Assembly: GCF_000003815.2 (NCBI RefSeq)
Contig: NC_049982.1
Span: forward strand, 27,793,954-27,857,953
From: Branchiostoma floridae
Lineage: Eukaryota; Chordata; Leptocardii; Amphioxiformes; Branchiostomatidae
Direction: 5' to 3'
DNA length: 64,000 nt
The notes under the pieces are model-generated. The model had not been told where the DNA came from and ran no database searches. It saw only the letters and a list, made by a program, of their open reading frames with translations. The position numbers were made by a program, and so were the translations under genes. Positions within the stretch are counted from its first letter, which is position 1; every line of letters begins with the position of its first letter. Shown here one piece after another: positions 34,678 through 46,643 of the stretch.

Positions 34678-35740
34678 GACCGCACTGTCACTGTTGCCGT
34701 GCTCAGGCGGGGACCCGGAGTGGGTCAAACTTTCCCTCACTGATAATGGGAAAATGGCTAATTTCCACCCGATTTATGTAGTGAAAATAAGATTCAAGGT
34801 TGTAGACTCTTTGTATAGTCAAACATCGTGCAACCCACTTCACTTTCTTCGGACACTTGGAGACCCACGCTGTACATCGCTGTACTGTGTAGGGCAATGA
34901 CCCCTAATTGACGGCTGCGCAGAAGGTCCCCGGTGAGTCCCCACAGGATTGATTTTTAAAAGTATCAGAAGATGTGTTTTTCTTTGGAAATGTTGGCATC
35001 TTGGAGCTGTATTCTACAGGTAAGGGTTGTAGGTTTTTTATTATGTCGAAAAAAACAGACTTTTAAGCCTGTTTTGGGTGCCTGGAACACTAGAAAGAAG
35101 TTTGTTATGTAGCTGTCATTGTAGTGCCAGATGGGGTCAAAGGTCACCAAGTTGCGTTTGGATGCAAATCACCGGTCAGAAAGTTCCGAAAAGTTGAGAA
35201 TGGACATTTTAGAAGCCGGGCTACCCTCTCAATGTTAGTTTTTCGAGAACGAAACGTCAGGTAGGTGACTTTTGACAGCTTCTATTTGCCATTAAATGCA
35301 TTATAAGGATAGGGAAGACATGATTGGTGGTCACTGCTCTGTAGCGCATGGACCCCAAGATGGCGGCGCACGGAAGCAAGGGGTGATGACGTCACGTGAA
35401 TAAGCCCTATAGCCTTAAACTTGCAAACTTCTGTATGACGCATAGATCTCTTGGTACTATACGTGTGAATTCCTTTGTCAAAGTTCTGAAAATTCACATT
35501 TGTTCTTTGGTACATGCATATGTAAGGAGATTACACATTGCATTTTGAAACCAAAAATTTCCACAGAAAATATTCGAAACATTGCAGGCTTTTTAGAACA
35601 ACAAAACTCATTATCAATGTTAGAAGGAGCCATTCCCCCTTGCAGTCTGTACTTATTTCCTCTGCTCTGGCATATGTTTTGCTCCTTTTTATTGGTCAAT
35701 GCCTGCATATACCTTACTTTCTTGTGTGTAAGGCTACTTT

Positions 35741-35834
35741 TGATTGGTCAAAATGAATCGACACCGGCACCGGTGTCGATTTGCATCGACACTGGTGCCG
35801 GTGTCAATGCAAATCGATTCATTCTGACCAATCA
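35741..35834. repeat. Nested palindrome
   Basis: The outer arms TGATTGGTCAAAATGAATCG and CGATTCATTCTGACCAATCA enclose the perfect palindrome CGACACCGGCACCGGTGTCG and a diverged copy of it. The position near CTATATGATAAT (about 35930) parallels the 36-bp palindrome at 19116. Confidence 0.75.
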
Positions 35835-36276
35835 GAGGAGCGATACACACCTGCCTGGCCGGAATCTAAGTGTTACGGCGTCATAACCAACGTGGAGCGG
35901 GGCCTTCTGATTGGTCCGCGGCGCCTGGCTATATGATAATGGAGGTTATATTTTCTGTTATGTGTCTCTGTCTGTGTAGATGATTACTCAAGAACGGCTG
36001 GATGGAGTGGTTTCATACTTGTTGTGTTGGTGGGGTGTGATGAAAGCTCGAATCGATGAGATCTTGGGAGCCGTATCTGTCGTTATAATCGATGTAATAA
36101 TATCAGAAACCACCCCTATATTTGAGATATATTGGTACAGGCATCGTGCTGTATGTGTTTGTTAATGGCCTTAGCTGCAAGCAGATAGTGAGGTGACAGC
36201 TGTTTGGGGAACCCCCAGTAGTTTTATTTATGTCTGCTTAGGACTGTTTGAAATATTTGTAACAGTTGGCACAGTA

Positions 36277-37379
36277 GTTACCTCCATGAAATGTCATGGA
36301 GGTTATATTTTCTGTTATGTGTCTCTGTCTGTGTACAAGATTACTCAAGAACGGCTGGATGGATTGGTTTCATACTTGTTGTGTTGGTGGGCTGTGATGA
36401 AAGCTCGAATCGATGTGATTTTGGGCGCCGTATCTGTCGTTATAATCGATGTAATAATATCAGAAATCCCCCGTATATCTGCGATATATTGGAACAGGCA
36501 TCGTGCTTTAAGTGTTTGTTAATGGGCTTAGCTCCAAGCAGATAGTGATTTGTATGACAGCTGTTTGGGGAACCCCGAGTTTTTTTAATATGATAATTAG
36601 TTTTATTTATGTCTGCTTAGGATATCATGGAGATGTGAAGCGTAAGTATAATTGTAAGAAGTTGAGGTACATTTAACGGTAATGCTTAACAGGTATGGAT
36701 GTCTCACATACTGTACTGCTGATTTGAGTGACATGGTGATTAAAATGCCATTAGGTCCTCTCATCTTAGATGGGTTGGGTGTCAGAAGTTTTATGGGCGA
36801 TACAGATATTCTGATTTCGTTACGATAAGGGACAGTTGTTAGTTGTCTCTTTCGTAGCCAATGGTACTTGTTTTTTAGCAGACGGAGTTGGCGCCAAGTA
36901 TTCATCTTACAGTTGATGTAGGGCTATCAGAGGAAAGTGTGCATCTCATTTTTGTACTGCGTGAACAGCTGATGTTATGACATATTGGTGGAAAATCAAA
37001 TCACCATCTGACTAAAGTTGGCCACATCCCTTCTTCTTTCTGAGTTTCCCAACTTCCTCCCACCACACCGCTCTGAGGCACATAGTCGAACCTCAATAAT
37101 GCTGACAACCTTAGACAGTTTAAATGCCAAACATCAAGCTTAAGGAACACCACGCTACCATATGCCGTCGACCTCTTAAACGCACATTACACAATTAAGT
37201 GTCACATTTTAATAATTACTAATCAGATGGACATCCTTTGTGTCATTAAATAAATACACCACTACTTTCCCATAACATTTATAACCATTACTCTCAAATA
37301 CAACCGACTATAAACATACATACCATCCACAAAAAAGCAATAAATATTTCATGGAGGTATGAGGTCCCCGAACTCTAGT
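36277..37379. mobile_element. TTACCTCCATGAAA family element, copy 2
   Basis: Starts TTACCTCCATGAAATGTCAT and ends GAGGTCCCCGAACTCTAG, the same termini as 28529-29761. A truncated copy of the 5' part (GGAGGTTATATTTTCTG) precedes it at 35940-36276. The internal sequence differs from copy 1 outside the termini and the first 150 bp. Confidence 0.65.
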
Positions 37380-38640
37380 TATGGATGTTTAATATATTTT
37401 CTTTGGCGCAAACGCCCCGGTGTAGCATTCACCATTATCTAGTGAAAAACGAAGTTTGGTGTTGCTTGTAATTGCCTAAGCTGTGTACTTTTTCATTGAA
37501 TAAAAATAATGAGATGGAAAGTAGGACACGATGACGTCATAATGACGTCATCCATAAGGTTTCAAAAATTATTTCTAGAAACCTTATGTTTTCACCTACC
37601 AATATTCATTACAACCCAAGTTCTCTCTTACTTATTTAATGATATAACAGTGCAAGTTCAAAACAGTTCAAATCACCTAATTAGCCGCCCCGGAAACCTT
37701 AAACGGCAATGAAGCATCAACAAAATGTCCTGTTTCGGCAACCTTGGTATTTAGGATGGAGTAAGCTTTGAAAGCAAACTATCGTAAAATAATATAGAGA
37801 AAAAAGTCGGAATTACGTCAGATACCATTAACAACAAATGATGACTGATGATACAAACAACTGAATGACCGTAAACAGATCGGAAAATTGCCATTCGAAA
37901 AATTGCCGTTGCCATGGCAACCGGTGAACAGCACTTTACCAAAAACTTAGCCATTTTTGTATGTATGGACCAATGTCCTACTACCATCCCAAATGTTGAG
38001 AAAAAAATCAACATTTTGACTCGGCCACATGGATTAGTTTATAGACAGTCTCTTGAATTACCCATGATGCATTGCAACATTTGCAGAAATTTGATAAAAT
38101 GTCCGTTGGGTGTAATTATTGAAATATTCGTAACTCCTGCTGGAATTGACGGATTTTGTTGCTGTAAAGCCCAAAATGTAGATAAAGATGTGGCAAATGA
38201 ATAAAACGTATCAAACAAGGCCCCATAGGTAGGCTGAATAAATGCCTGGTTTTGGAATGTAAACAATGTAATTTTTACGCAAAAATTACCCCAAAAATCA
38301 GCCTTTAAAGACTCATAACTTCCTAAAGATGCAAAATACCGACAATAAATTAATACTTCGTTATTATTGTGGTGTTTTTTACATGTAAACCAATTTTCAT
38401 TGGAAATTATGGATATTTTACATATTTATCTCGTCCTTTTCAATAAATGACCAACCGGCCTGGTCAATTTGGATGACGTCACTTGGTCACGTGATTACAG
38501 TAGGAAAGCTGTGCATGACAACTGGTTATCATGGCTTAAAATAAACTTTGGTTCCTACTAATACAAAAAATCCATGATAGCACTTGTCCTTCTCGGTGGT
38601 ACCAAAAACCCCCCTGGGCCATGGACTACCTACATGTTTA
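37380..38640. other. Gene-free intergenic stretch
   Basis: No coding exon is supported. Two overlapping-type CRE cores (TGACGTCATAATGACGTCAT) occur at about 37530-37555. A short inverted pair AAATTGCCATT/GGCAATTTT-like lies near 37890. Confidence 0.4.
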
Positions 38641-38644
38641 TATG

Positions 38645-40030
38645 GTGCATATTCCGTCATGAGTGTTGTCAGTTGAGGTTGGAGAAAGGAGAGTTGTGGT
38701 CCTTCCGTCCTCTCACGTTTTGTTGTTGTTGTGTTTGAGTTGACTTCTACAAGAACCAATAGGGAGCCAGGAATGATTACCCAGTTCTACCATCAACTGT
38801 GCGTATAAAACCAGCAGATATCCTGTGTTACCCCCAGTAGGCCCGTTTTCTGTCCTCTTCTTGAAACCTCCCCGCCACCTTTGCAGGTGTAGCCGTCTCC
38901 TTGTCGTAGGTGTAGTTTGTTGTTCCTTGCCTTGTGACACCTTTGACGACACCATCTCTAGAAACCTCTTCGTGTATCACGATGGTAAAATTTGGCCCAA
39001 AAGTTTCCGTTCGAACGTGGAGTATCGGGTTACCGGGGCTCCCGCGCGGTCCCCGCGGAGGGCTGACGGTGACTGAAACATCTTCTACAAAATCGTGATA
39101 GTTAGAAAAGCAACCTCTCGCACGTGCCTCGTCGATATGAAATGAAAACTGGCAGTGCGTACACGTCAAATTTTACCGTGTACGTGTGCTGCACAGTTTC
39201 GTTTCAATGTTTTCTGAAATATGCCTAGTTGGTTGATTTAGAAAGGGTGTTTGGTGCACACAAAAAAACAAATACCATATTTAGATCGGTCCTAAATTTG
39301 ACTGAAAATCCAAACCTTTTATATCATATGAGTAATGATTGTAAGATCAAACTTTCTGTCTCAGGGATTTTTGAACTTGTACTATTACTACTTGTACAGC
39401 CAAGATAAGGTCGAAAAATCATGTTTTTCACACTCAAAACACTCGTAATTTAAAATTGCCTCCATATTCCAAAAATCCCTAAGACACAAACCTGGAGATA
39501 TTAGATGTCGACAATTTAAGTCCTCAAAGAGTTGATTTGCATGCGTTTTGTAAGCGATTTAAATACCATGTTTGGTCGTATGTCGAGTCGCACTGATAGT
39601 GACATAGAGTAATTGATACCGCCGTAAACAAGTGTTGTAATATGCAAGGTCACCAATAATGACGCCAGCAGCTTTGTTACATGTCACATATTCCAAACTT
39701 GACGGCAGTAAAACTAAGCTTGCCAGATAACGTTTTATATTTGCGAAAATATTAGTTTTTCTTCTGACGCACTGCACCCAGGAAAACAAGGGTGTTTTCT
39801 GCGTGTTTACTGTAACAACCTGCGGATGACCGCAGGTGACCTCTAATAGAACGCCCGTTCTGTTCGATCTCGTCAGCGTTGTGCTCGATTACATCAGATA
39901 AATCCCCAAATAGAAGTCTGGAAATTTTGGGGCCAAATTTTACCATCGTGTATATTCGTATCGGTGTTCTAAACCTTCTCGCTGCTCCCGATGGTCACAT
40001 CAAGCTTCTCACAGACCCTGACAACATGGC
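38645..40030 (-). pseudogene. Decayed NTase-TPR exon 2 and exon 1 fragment (P2), split by a transposon
   Basis: The exon 2-like part (about 38645-38748) keeps the TTGTAG acceptor but meets a stop at the end (AACTGA). Exon 1 sequence from about 38790 stops at 38977 and resumes at 39951. It shows the same internal deletion as P1 and P3 (TGGTCACATCAAG joined to CTTCTCACAGACC). It ends near the former start codon (AACATGGCG). Confidence 0.7.
38978..39950. mobile_element. DNA transposon with 22-bp inverted ends, inserted in P2
   Basis: Left end CACGATGGTAAAATTTGGCC and right end GGCCAAATTTTACCATCGTG are exact inverted copies. TAT flanks both sides. The paralogues at 3445-3455, 27017-27025 and 50590-50600 read straight through CGTGTATT without it. 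The 973-bp interior has no recognised transposase. Confidence 0.8.
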
Positions 40031-42119
40031 GAAGTCGTCCTTGTGTAAAGCAAGGTGTCCCTTAAACTATATGGGCCTGACTTGAATATGTATACATGTA
40101 GGTGTCACGTTGCTCGTGTCAACATTACGTCATTTGTCAACTACTCGTAAACACATCAGGTTGCCTGTCTACCTTTATAAAAAGTGCTCAGATCAGGAAC
40201 TAATCTACAGTTTGCCAGGTATAAACGTTTATCTGTTGTTGAAAGTTTAGTCATGAAAGTTACCTTATGTGCTCCCCGAAGCAAGTCTGAACAGAAGCTT
40301 GATTGCGTTTACCTTAACAATAGACCCCCGTCATGGACACCACCTTGCTTAGTCCAAACGATGATTAATATTCCAAAGAAGTGTATATTCCGTTTCACGC
40401 ACTTCGTCATTCAAAGGCAGTGATGTAACGTTGTGCGTAGTCATGATATCCTGTTTTATGATAGACATGGTGTTTTAACGTGTACAAGGCTTACTTAGGT
40501 TCATCTAATCTACATACAGAAACGTGAGAAGGCCCTTGCTGAATCAGAAGTCAAATCGGGCTTGGGTGGGTGATGTGTGAGTGGAGTTATAAACCTGCCA
40601 TAGTTGTGGGAATTACCGTAAATGAAGTGGCAGTTTAGTCAGGTATACTCTGAGATTACATGTTCTTAATCATAATCATTTATCTAATCACTTACTTCTT
40701 TCGTAGCCGCTGCATCTCCTCAGAAAATAATCGAAGCCTATGTCAGTCTTTTTTGTCACCATGACTGAAAAGTAAACAATAAATATAGATATACTTAGCA
40801 TTAGCGTTAGACCCCCTATGTTATTGCTGTTTTTTGCACATGATCAAGTAGCTATCCAATCTAAAAGAATCTCTTTTGAAATGTCGAATTTGCATTGGTA
40901 GTAACGTCAGATAATTTTGAATTTGATACAATGAACTAATGTTTTAATGTTGACACCAGTGTCACTCACTGTTTTAATGAATGCAGGAATAACGGACTTG
41001 TTGGTAGTGATACCTTGTTTTGTCATTGAAATATTATTTCCTGCTCAATTTTAATATAAATACTTTTTTAGTATGTAGGTATCTTGCTTTCTTTTACCCA
41101 TCTTGCTTTTTTTCGCCTGCGTGCATTAGATTTTAGGTCTGCAAAAGATGTCCATAACAAGTACTTCCAGTGGCCTTAGGTTCGGCTCATACAACACTCA
41201 ACGTACTAAATAGACGATAGGTAAAATGCTTATCATATTTTATATGTTGCAGTATTATTGGTTTCCGTGTGTAGCATTAGTTCGTATGTGCGTGAATATA
41301 AACACTGTTTGGTACCAAGGAGACCTTACATTCTGGGCCGGCCATTGATCCTTTATTTGATCTCAAGATCACTCAAGCAGTTATAACAACACGATCACAT
41401 TTTCACCCCATGATGCCTAACCAACGTATTTAAAATGGTGGAAACCAGCCAACGTTTATGTTTGTATTTGAAACGTAGGAACCAAACAACGCTAATGTTT
41501 GTAATTGTAAGTCAGGTTTTGACTTTGGCTGTTGTTGCATAATTGGCGGGAGAGAAGGCGACATCATGCGGGGTAAGGAATAAGTAGTAGACTATGTGGT
41601 GATTTAACGTGCCTGACAAGAAGCCAGAAATCAATATGCGTTTTTAATGTCAGGTTTCCTCAGTTGGGAGAGATGAAGGTCGTAGTCAGAGAAAAGTAAC
41701 AAATTATGGAAATTAAGGTTAATGGAACATGTAGTAGTAGTCTAACTGCAAGATGTAAGAATCGTTCACGCCGGAAAATTTATATATGTATCACTGATCG
41801 ATGTATTAGGAAGTCGAATGCAGATAAGCGTAACCGTGGTTGTTATATGATATTAGGTGACCATTCTCCACGACCAGTTTTTGGTCCGTGTTTTCCAGTT
41901 GCTTTTTCCACAGAGTCAGGGGACACATGCCATGTTATCAAAACTTTGATTACATGTTCAATAAAATGAATTGCACCTGAATACGACACGCAAAAGTCAA
42001 TAATCATTTCACAGAGGCGTGAAATCGATCGACCAACTGTAGTTTGTTTTCGATAATGAAGCAATTTGAACGGTAAAATTACAATAATATTTCGAGAGAT
42101 ATTTGAAAAACAAACAATT

Positions 42120-42655
42120 ACAATGTTCATTAAATAGACATGTAAAAAAAATAGGAAGAATGAAACTATTCATTCAATAGAAATTTGACAACTAAGACAA
42201 TGACTATTAATTCAATAGACATTTAAACAAAAAATAATTAAGCTATTCATTCTATAGAAATTTAATGATAAAACAATGACTATTTATTCAATAGATATTT
42301 GAAAATACAATGGCTATTCATTCAATAGACATTTGAAAAACAAAACAATATTCATTCAATAGACATTTTAATCAAACAAAAAACGACTATTTATTCAATA
42401 GACATTTGAAAAACAACAAAACATTAGTTCAATAGACATGAAAACAAAAATACAATATTCATTCAATAGACATTTGAAAAAGAGAACTGATAATATCCAT
42501 TTAATAGACATTTAAAAAACAAAACAAATGCACTATCAATTCAATACACATTTGTAAAACAAACAATAAAAATATTCACTCAATATACAATTGAAAAACA
42601 AAAACAATGACAATATCCACTCAATAGACATTTTAAAAACAAAACGATGAGATGA
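42120..42655. repeat. AT-rich minisatellite, about 35-40 bp unit
   Basis: About 14 degenerate units centred on TTCATTCAATAGACATTTGA followed by AAAACAAAACAATGAC. It lies downstream of copy 2. A short stretch of the same motif occurs at 17170-17225, downstream of the block preceding copy 1. Confidence 0.85.
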
Positions 42656-43029
42656 AGTAAGGACATGAATGATTTATGTTTCGTTTCTTCTGCATTCTAC
42701 CAATGACAATAGTTGAGCATGGTTTTGTTATGAACTGTTAAGTTTTGAAGGGCTACCATTTACATCCGACTATGTGATAGGTGAAAAGAGTGACAAATGC
42801 CACAGAATTTTTTTTTTCATTTTTCTAATAATATGTGTCAATTTCCCTTTTAAAACTCTATGAGGTACTTCCCCTTTAATGTGCAACATAATCTGTCTGA
42901 GACATGTGACAGAGAAGACAGGCGATATGTACAGTGCCGAGGAATAATTTCCATAACTCTTTTCGACGAGCACAATAAATCCTAAGGACTAAATCCCTGT
43001 CCGGTAGATTGCATGTCGAATAATCGACA

Positions 43030-43103
43030 GAGCTGGAATCGAACTCACGGCTTCTTGGTGCAGAAGAAGGGTCGCTAATATATAACCACTGGACTACGCC
43101 TGC
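43030..43103 (-). repeat. tRNA-like sequence (pseudo-tRNA or SINE head)
   Basis: The minus strand shows an A box TAGTCCAGTGG and B box GAGTTCGATTCC, with an anticodon-arm-like hairpin CTTCTT-CTGCACC-AAGAAG between them. The acceptor stem does not pair convincingly, so I do not call a functional tRNA. Confidence 0.45.
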
Positions 43104-43224
43104 TACTCACTTATATGACAGCCCTTCCGGGCCTTTAATCTAAAATCTTAGCAAATTTTGTAAAGTCAGATCCTCCCATGAGAGGGAAGTTACAGCCACT
43201 ATGGACGGGAGGGTTTGCTGCTAA

Positions 43225-46200
43225 CTACTTATCTAAAGTAATGATAATCTGTTGCATTTGCTCCTTCAGGTGCAGATAGTTCATAGCCCTTTTGTAATCA
43301 CCAAGCTCTCTCCAGGCGACGCACAAATTGTTAAGGGTTGTCACAATTTTAGGATGTGCGGTGTTCTCACCATAGATACTCATTTTCATTTTTAGTGACT
43401 GTTCATAATAGCTGATCGCCTGTCTCTGATCACCAAGATCACTCCAGGCCGATCCCAAACTGTGAAGTGTGACAGCGATACTAGGATGTGCATTGTCCTT
43501 GCCATAGATAGTCCGCTCCATCTTTAGTGACTGCTCACAATACCGAACCGCCTTTTTGAAATCACGAAGTACTCTCCACGTGCTACCCAAGTTGTTAAGT
43601 GAGCTGGCAATTTCAGGATGTGCAGCGTTCTCACCATAGATGCTCCTCCTCATCTGCAGTGCCTGTTCATAATAGTTTACCGCCTTTCTGTGATCTCCGA
43701 GGTTTCCCCAGCATCCAGCCAAGTTATGAAGTAAGCCGGCAATGTGAGGATGTGCGATGCTCTCCCCATAAATAATTCGGAACATCTGTAGTGACTGCTC
43801 ATGGTAGCGGACGGCGCCTCTGTGATTACCCAGACCACCCAAGGCGGTACCCAAGTTGCCAAGTGAACTGGCGATGTCAGGATTTACAGTGTTCTCACCA
43901 TAGATACCCCGCTTCATTTGTAATGCCTGTTCATAAAATCTGACTTCCTTTCTATGATCACCAAGTTCACCCCAAGTATTGCCCAAGTTGTTAAGTGAGG
44001 CGGCGATGTCAGTATGTGCGGTGTTCTCACCATAGATACTCCGACTCATCTTTAGTGACTGTTCATGATAACCGACCGCCTTCATCTGATCCCCAAGCTC
44101 GCCCCAGGCAATACCCAAGTTGTTAAGAGATCTGGCGATGTCAGGATGTGCATCATCATAGATATACCGTCTCATCTGCAATGTTTGTTCATAATAGCTG
44201 ACCGCCTTTCTGTAATTCCCAAGGTTACCCCAGGCGTTACCCAAATTGTCAAGCGAGGAGGCGATGTCAGGATGTAATGTGTCCTTACCATAGACACTCC
44301 GCAACATCTCTAGTGACTGTTCATAATAGGTGACAGCCTTTCTGTCATCTCCGATGTTACTCCAAGTCCCGCCCAAGTTGTGAAGTGAGGCGGCGATGTC
44401 AGGATGTGCAGTGTTCTCACCATAGATACTCCGCCTCATCTGTAGTGCCTGTTCATAATATTTGACTGTCTTTCTTTGATCCCCGAGGTAAATCCAAGCT
44501 TCACCTAAGTTATTGAGTAAGTTCGCGATGTCAGGATGTACAGTACCCTCACCGTACATATTTCGCATTATCTCTAGTGTCTGTTCATAATATCTGATTG
44601 CCTTTTTGTGATTCCCAAGTCTTCTCCAGGCGACACCCAAGTTGTTAAGTGAGGCGGCGATGTCAGGATGCGATGTGTTCTCACCATAGATACTCCGCTT
44701 CATTTGTAGTGACTGTTCATAATAGTTTAGCGCCTTTCTATAATCTCCTAGGTTACCCCAAGTGGCGCCCAAGTTGTTAAGTGAGCATGAGATGTCGGGA
44801 TGTGCAGTGTTTTCTCCGTAGATACGCAGCTGCATCCTTAGAGCCTGTTCATAAAAGTTGACTGCTTTCCTGTGTTTTCCAAGTTTAGTCCAGGACCCAC
44901 TCAAGTTGTTAAGTGAGGCGGCGATGCTAGGATGTGCGGTGTCCTCACCATAAATACTCTGCCTCATCTTTAGTGACTGCTCATAATAGCGAACGGACTT
45001 TTCGTGATCACCAAGGGTCCCAAAAGCAAAAGCCAAATTTTCAAGTGAGGCTGCAACATCACTGTTGGCAGTGTTTTCACCATATTTCGATAAATAATTG
45101 TGTAGCGTTTGTTCTGAGCATGTCTTGAATTTTTCGAAATCGCACAAACTTTTATATACCTCTGCTTTCACCTCTGATGAATTGTCGTAGAAGATTGGCT
45201 GTTCTTTCGTAGGCTGAGTGTCGGTCAGCTGTGAAATGAAGTGCTTCAGGGGTCTTTCCGTATAATAGTATCGCATTAGCTGTTTTGGATTTGAGATGTA
45301 AAACACTTTCTGTAATTTTTCCTCGATGCCGACACCGGACGACATTGACCATAATGCTGACATGTTCTCCACCTGACCACGATTGTTCATGTATGTCCGA
45401 AGCCTCAGTTCTGCTGAGATACTGACCAGCACCATCAAATGGTGTGCGTTCTCACTATTGACAACTCCACTGTTTCTTAGCTCCTGAATAGTTTTCCAGA
45501 TTGTGGTCGGTTGTATGTTATGAAAAAGTGCCCAAAAGGACACTACAAGACTTGCAAACCGATAAATTACTTTCTTAACATTCCGAAGTTCGGCAGTAAG
45601 AGCCTCTTCTTGAAATGTCGATACATTTTCACAAAATAAATTGGTTGCCATTACCACTGGAACTCTACCATTAGTGTCTTGAAGTTTCTGATTCCATAAC
45701 CACCTGTACTCATCTACCAAGCCCTGGTCTCCTGTGATATGAGACACATTTCCCAGTATGCTAGCAAGATGGTAGCCTTTCTTTAAATGGAGAGTGAGGT
45801 CTTCTTTCAGAACGTTGGTCATATTTCTTGGTGTGCGGATGAGTTCGCTTGTTCCTGTGCTATTTCTACCCCTGCCAAATGGAGTTTTACATGCATGAGG
45901 CATGGCTCCATCAAACGCAAAACCGCGCGGTGTTATTGAGTCATAAAACCAGCTGTCTAATGGGTCGCCGGAGTAGAAATCATTAAGAGATTTAATCCCC
46001 ATGGCAGGGAGAATGGTTTCTCCTAGATTTATCACCTTAAGATGCAGATAATGTGTGAGATTACGGAAATATCTAACATTAGGCTCTGTTTCCTCCTCTA
46101 CCAAAATGGCAAATTCCAGATCAGAGTATGGAGTTACCAATCCTGTGGCTTGTGAACCCAAACCCATCATAGCGTACTTACAGGGAGGGGGGCCCATTAC

Positions 46201-46643
46201 TTCCATGCATTCATCTACAAGGCCAGCTATGAACGCTTTACGCTGATGAACCAGTGTCTGACACAATGCTATGGTTGCTTCCACCCTCTCCATCTCCACC
46301 TCTTTTAACTTTGGGTCCTCGTCATCAAGGCTGTAAGGGTCTACTTCTTGTTCAATTCTTTTGATCTCTTCTTGTACGTAGTCCCTATCTGCCTTCAGCA
46401 TCAATTTGTGCTTCTTTGTATCATCACTGTCTACCTTCTGTTCGATCTTTAGGACTTCCTTAACAAATTCTTGAGTTATTTCCTTGATTGTTTGCTCTGT
46501 ATCGTCTCTACTCAATCTTACCATAGCTGCATTACAGAGTGCTGCAGCCTTGGTGAAATGGCCCCCGTCCTTTGACTGGATTCCTCTCTTCAGATAGACC
46601 TTGCCTAACTTGTACAGGGGCTCTGCCTCCTTTCTGTGTTGAC
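43225..46643 (-). CDS. Copy 2 last exon: nucleotidyltransferase core plus 14 TPR units
   Basis: After acceptor CTTACAG|GT the frame stays open for about 1139 codons. The nucleotidyltransferase core is [20 protein letters not shown], identical to copy 1. The downstream block up to [13 protein letters not shown]-type helices is also nearly unchanged. The TPR part has 14 units of 44 residues against 12 in copy 1, each more divergent from its neighbours (for example [20 protein letters not shown] and [20 protein letters not shown]). Unit 8 lacks two residues. It ends [19 protein letters not shown] superhelices bind peptides or proteins; the partner is unknown. It is similar in layout to nephrocystin-3/kinesin-light-chain repeats. 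Confidence 0.88.

Larger units (their letters stand above)
32174..35407. mobile_element. 3.2-kb inverted-repeat element with TATA duplication
   Basis: The ends GGGCTTATTCA and TGAATAAGCCC are inverted, with further matching CACGTGA subterminal sequence. TATA flanks both sides (32170-32173 and 35408-35411). Removing the element restores TCATATAGCC, exactly the sequence at 18593-18602 of the related locus. The interior holds a nested TTAA element (32679-33835) and a pair of inverted arms (34045-34677). No transposase frame is recognised, so it is probably non-autonomous. Confidence 0.75.

Noticed and set aside
42120-42655. CRISPR-like array with regular repeats
   Set aside because: Repeats and intervening sequence are both degenerate and similar; this is an AT-rich minisatellite in a eukaryotic genome.
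43030-43103. tRNA-Cys (GCA anticodon)
   Set aside because: The anticodon arm fits, but acceptor and D arms do not pair well; kept only as tRNA-like.
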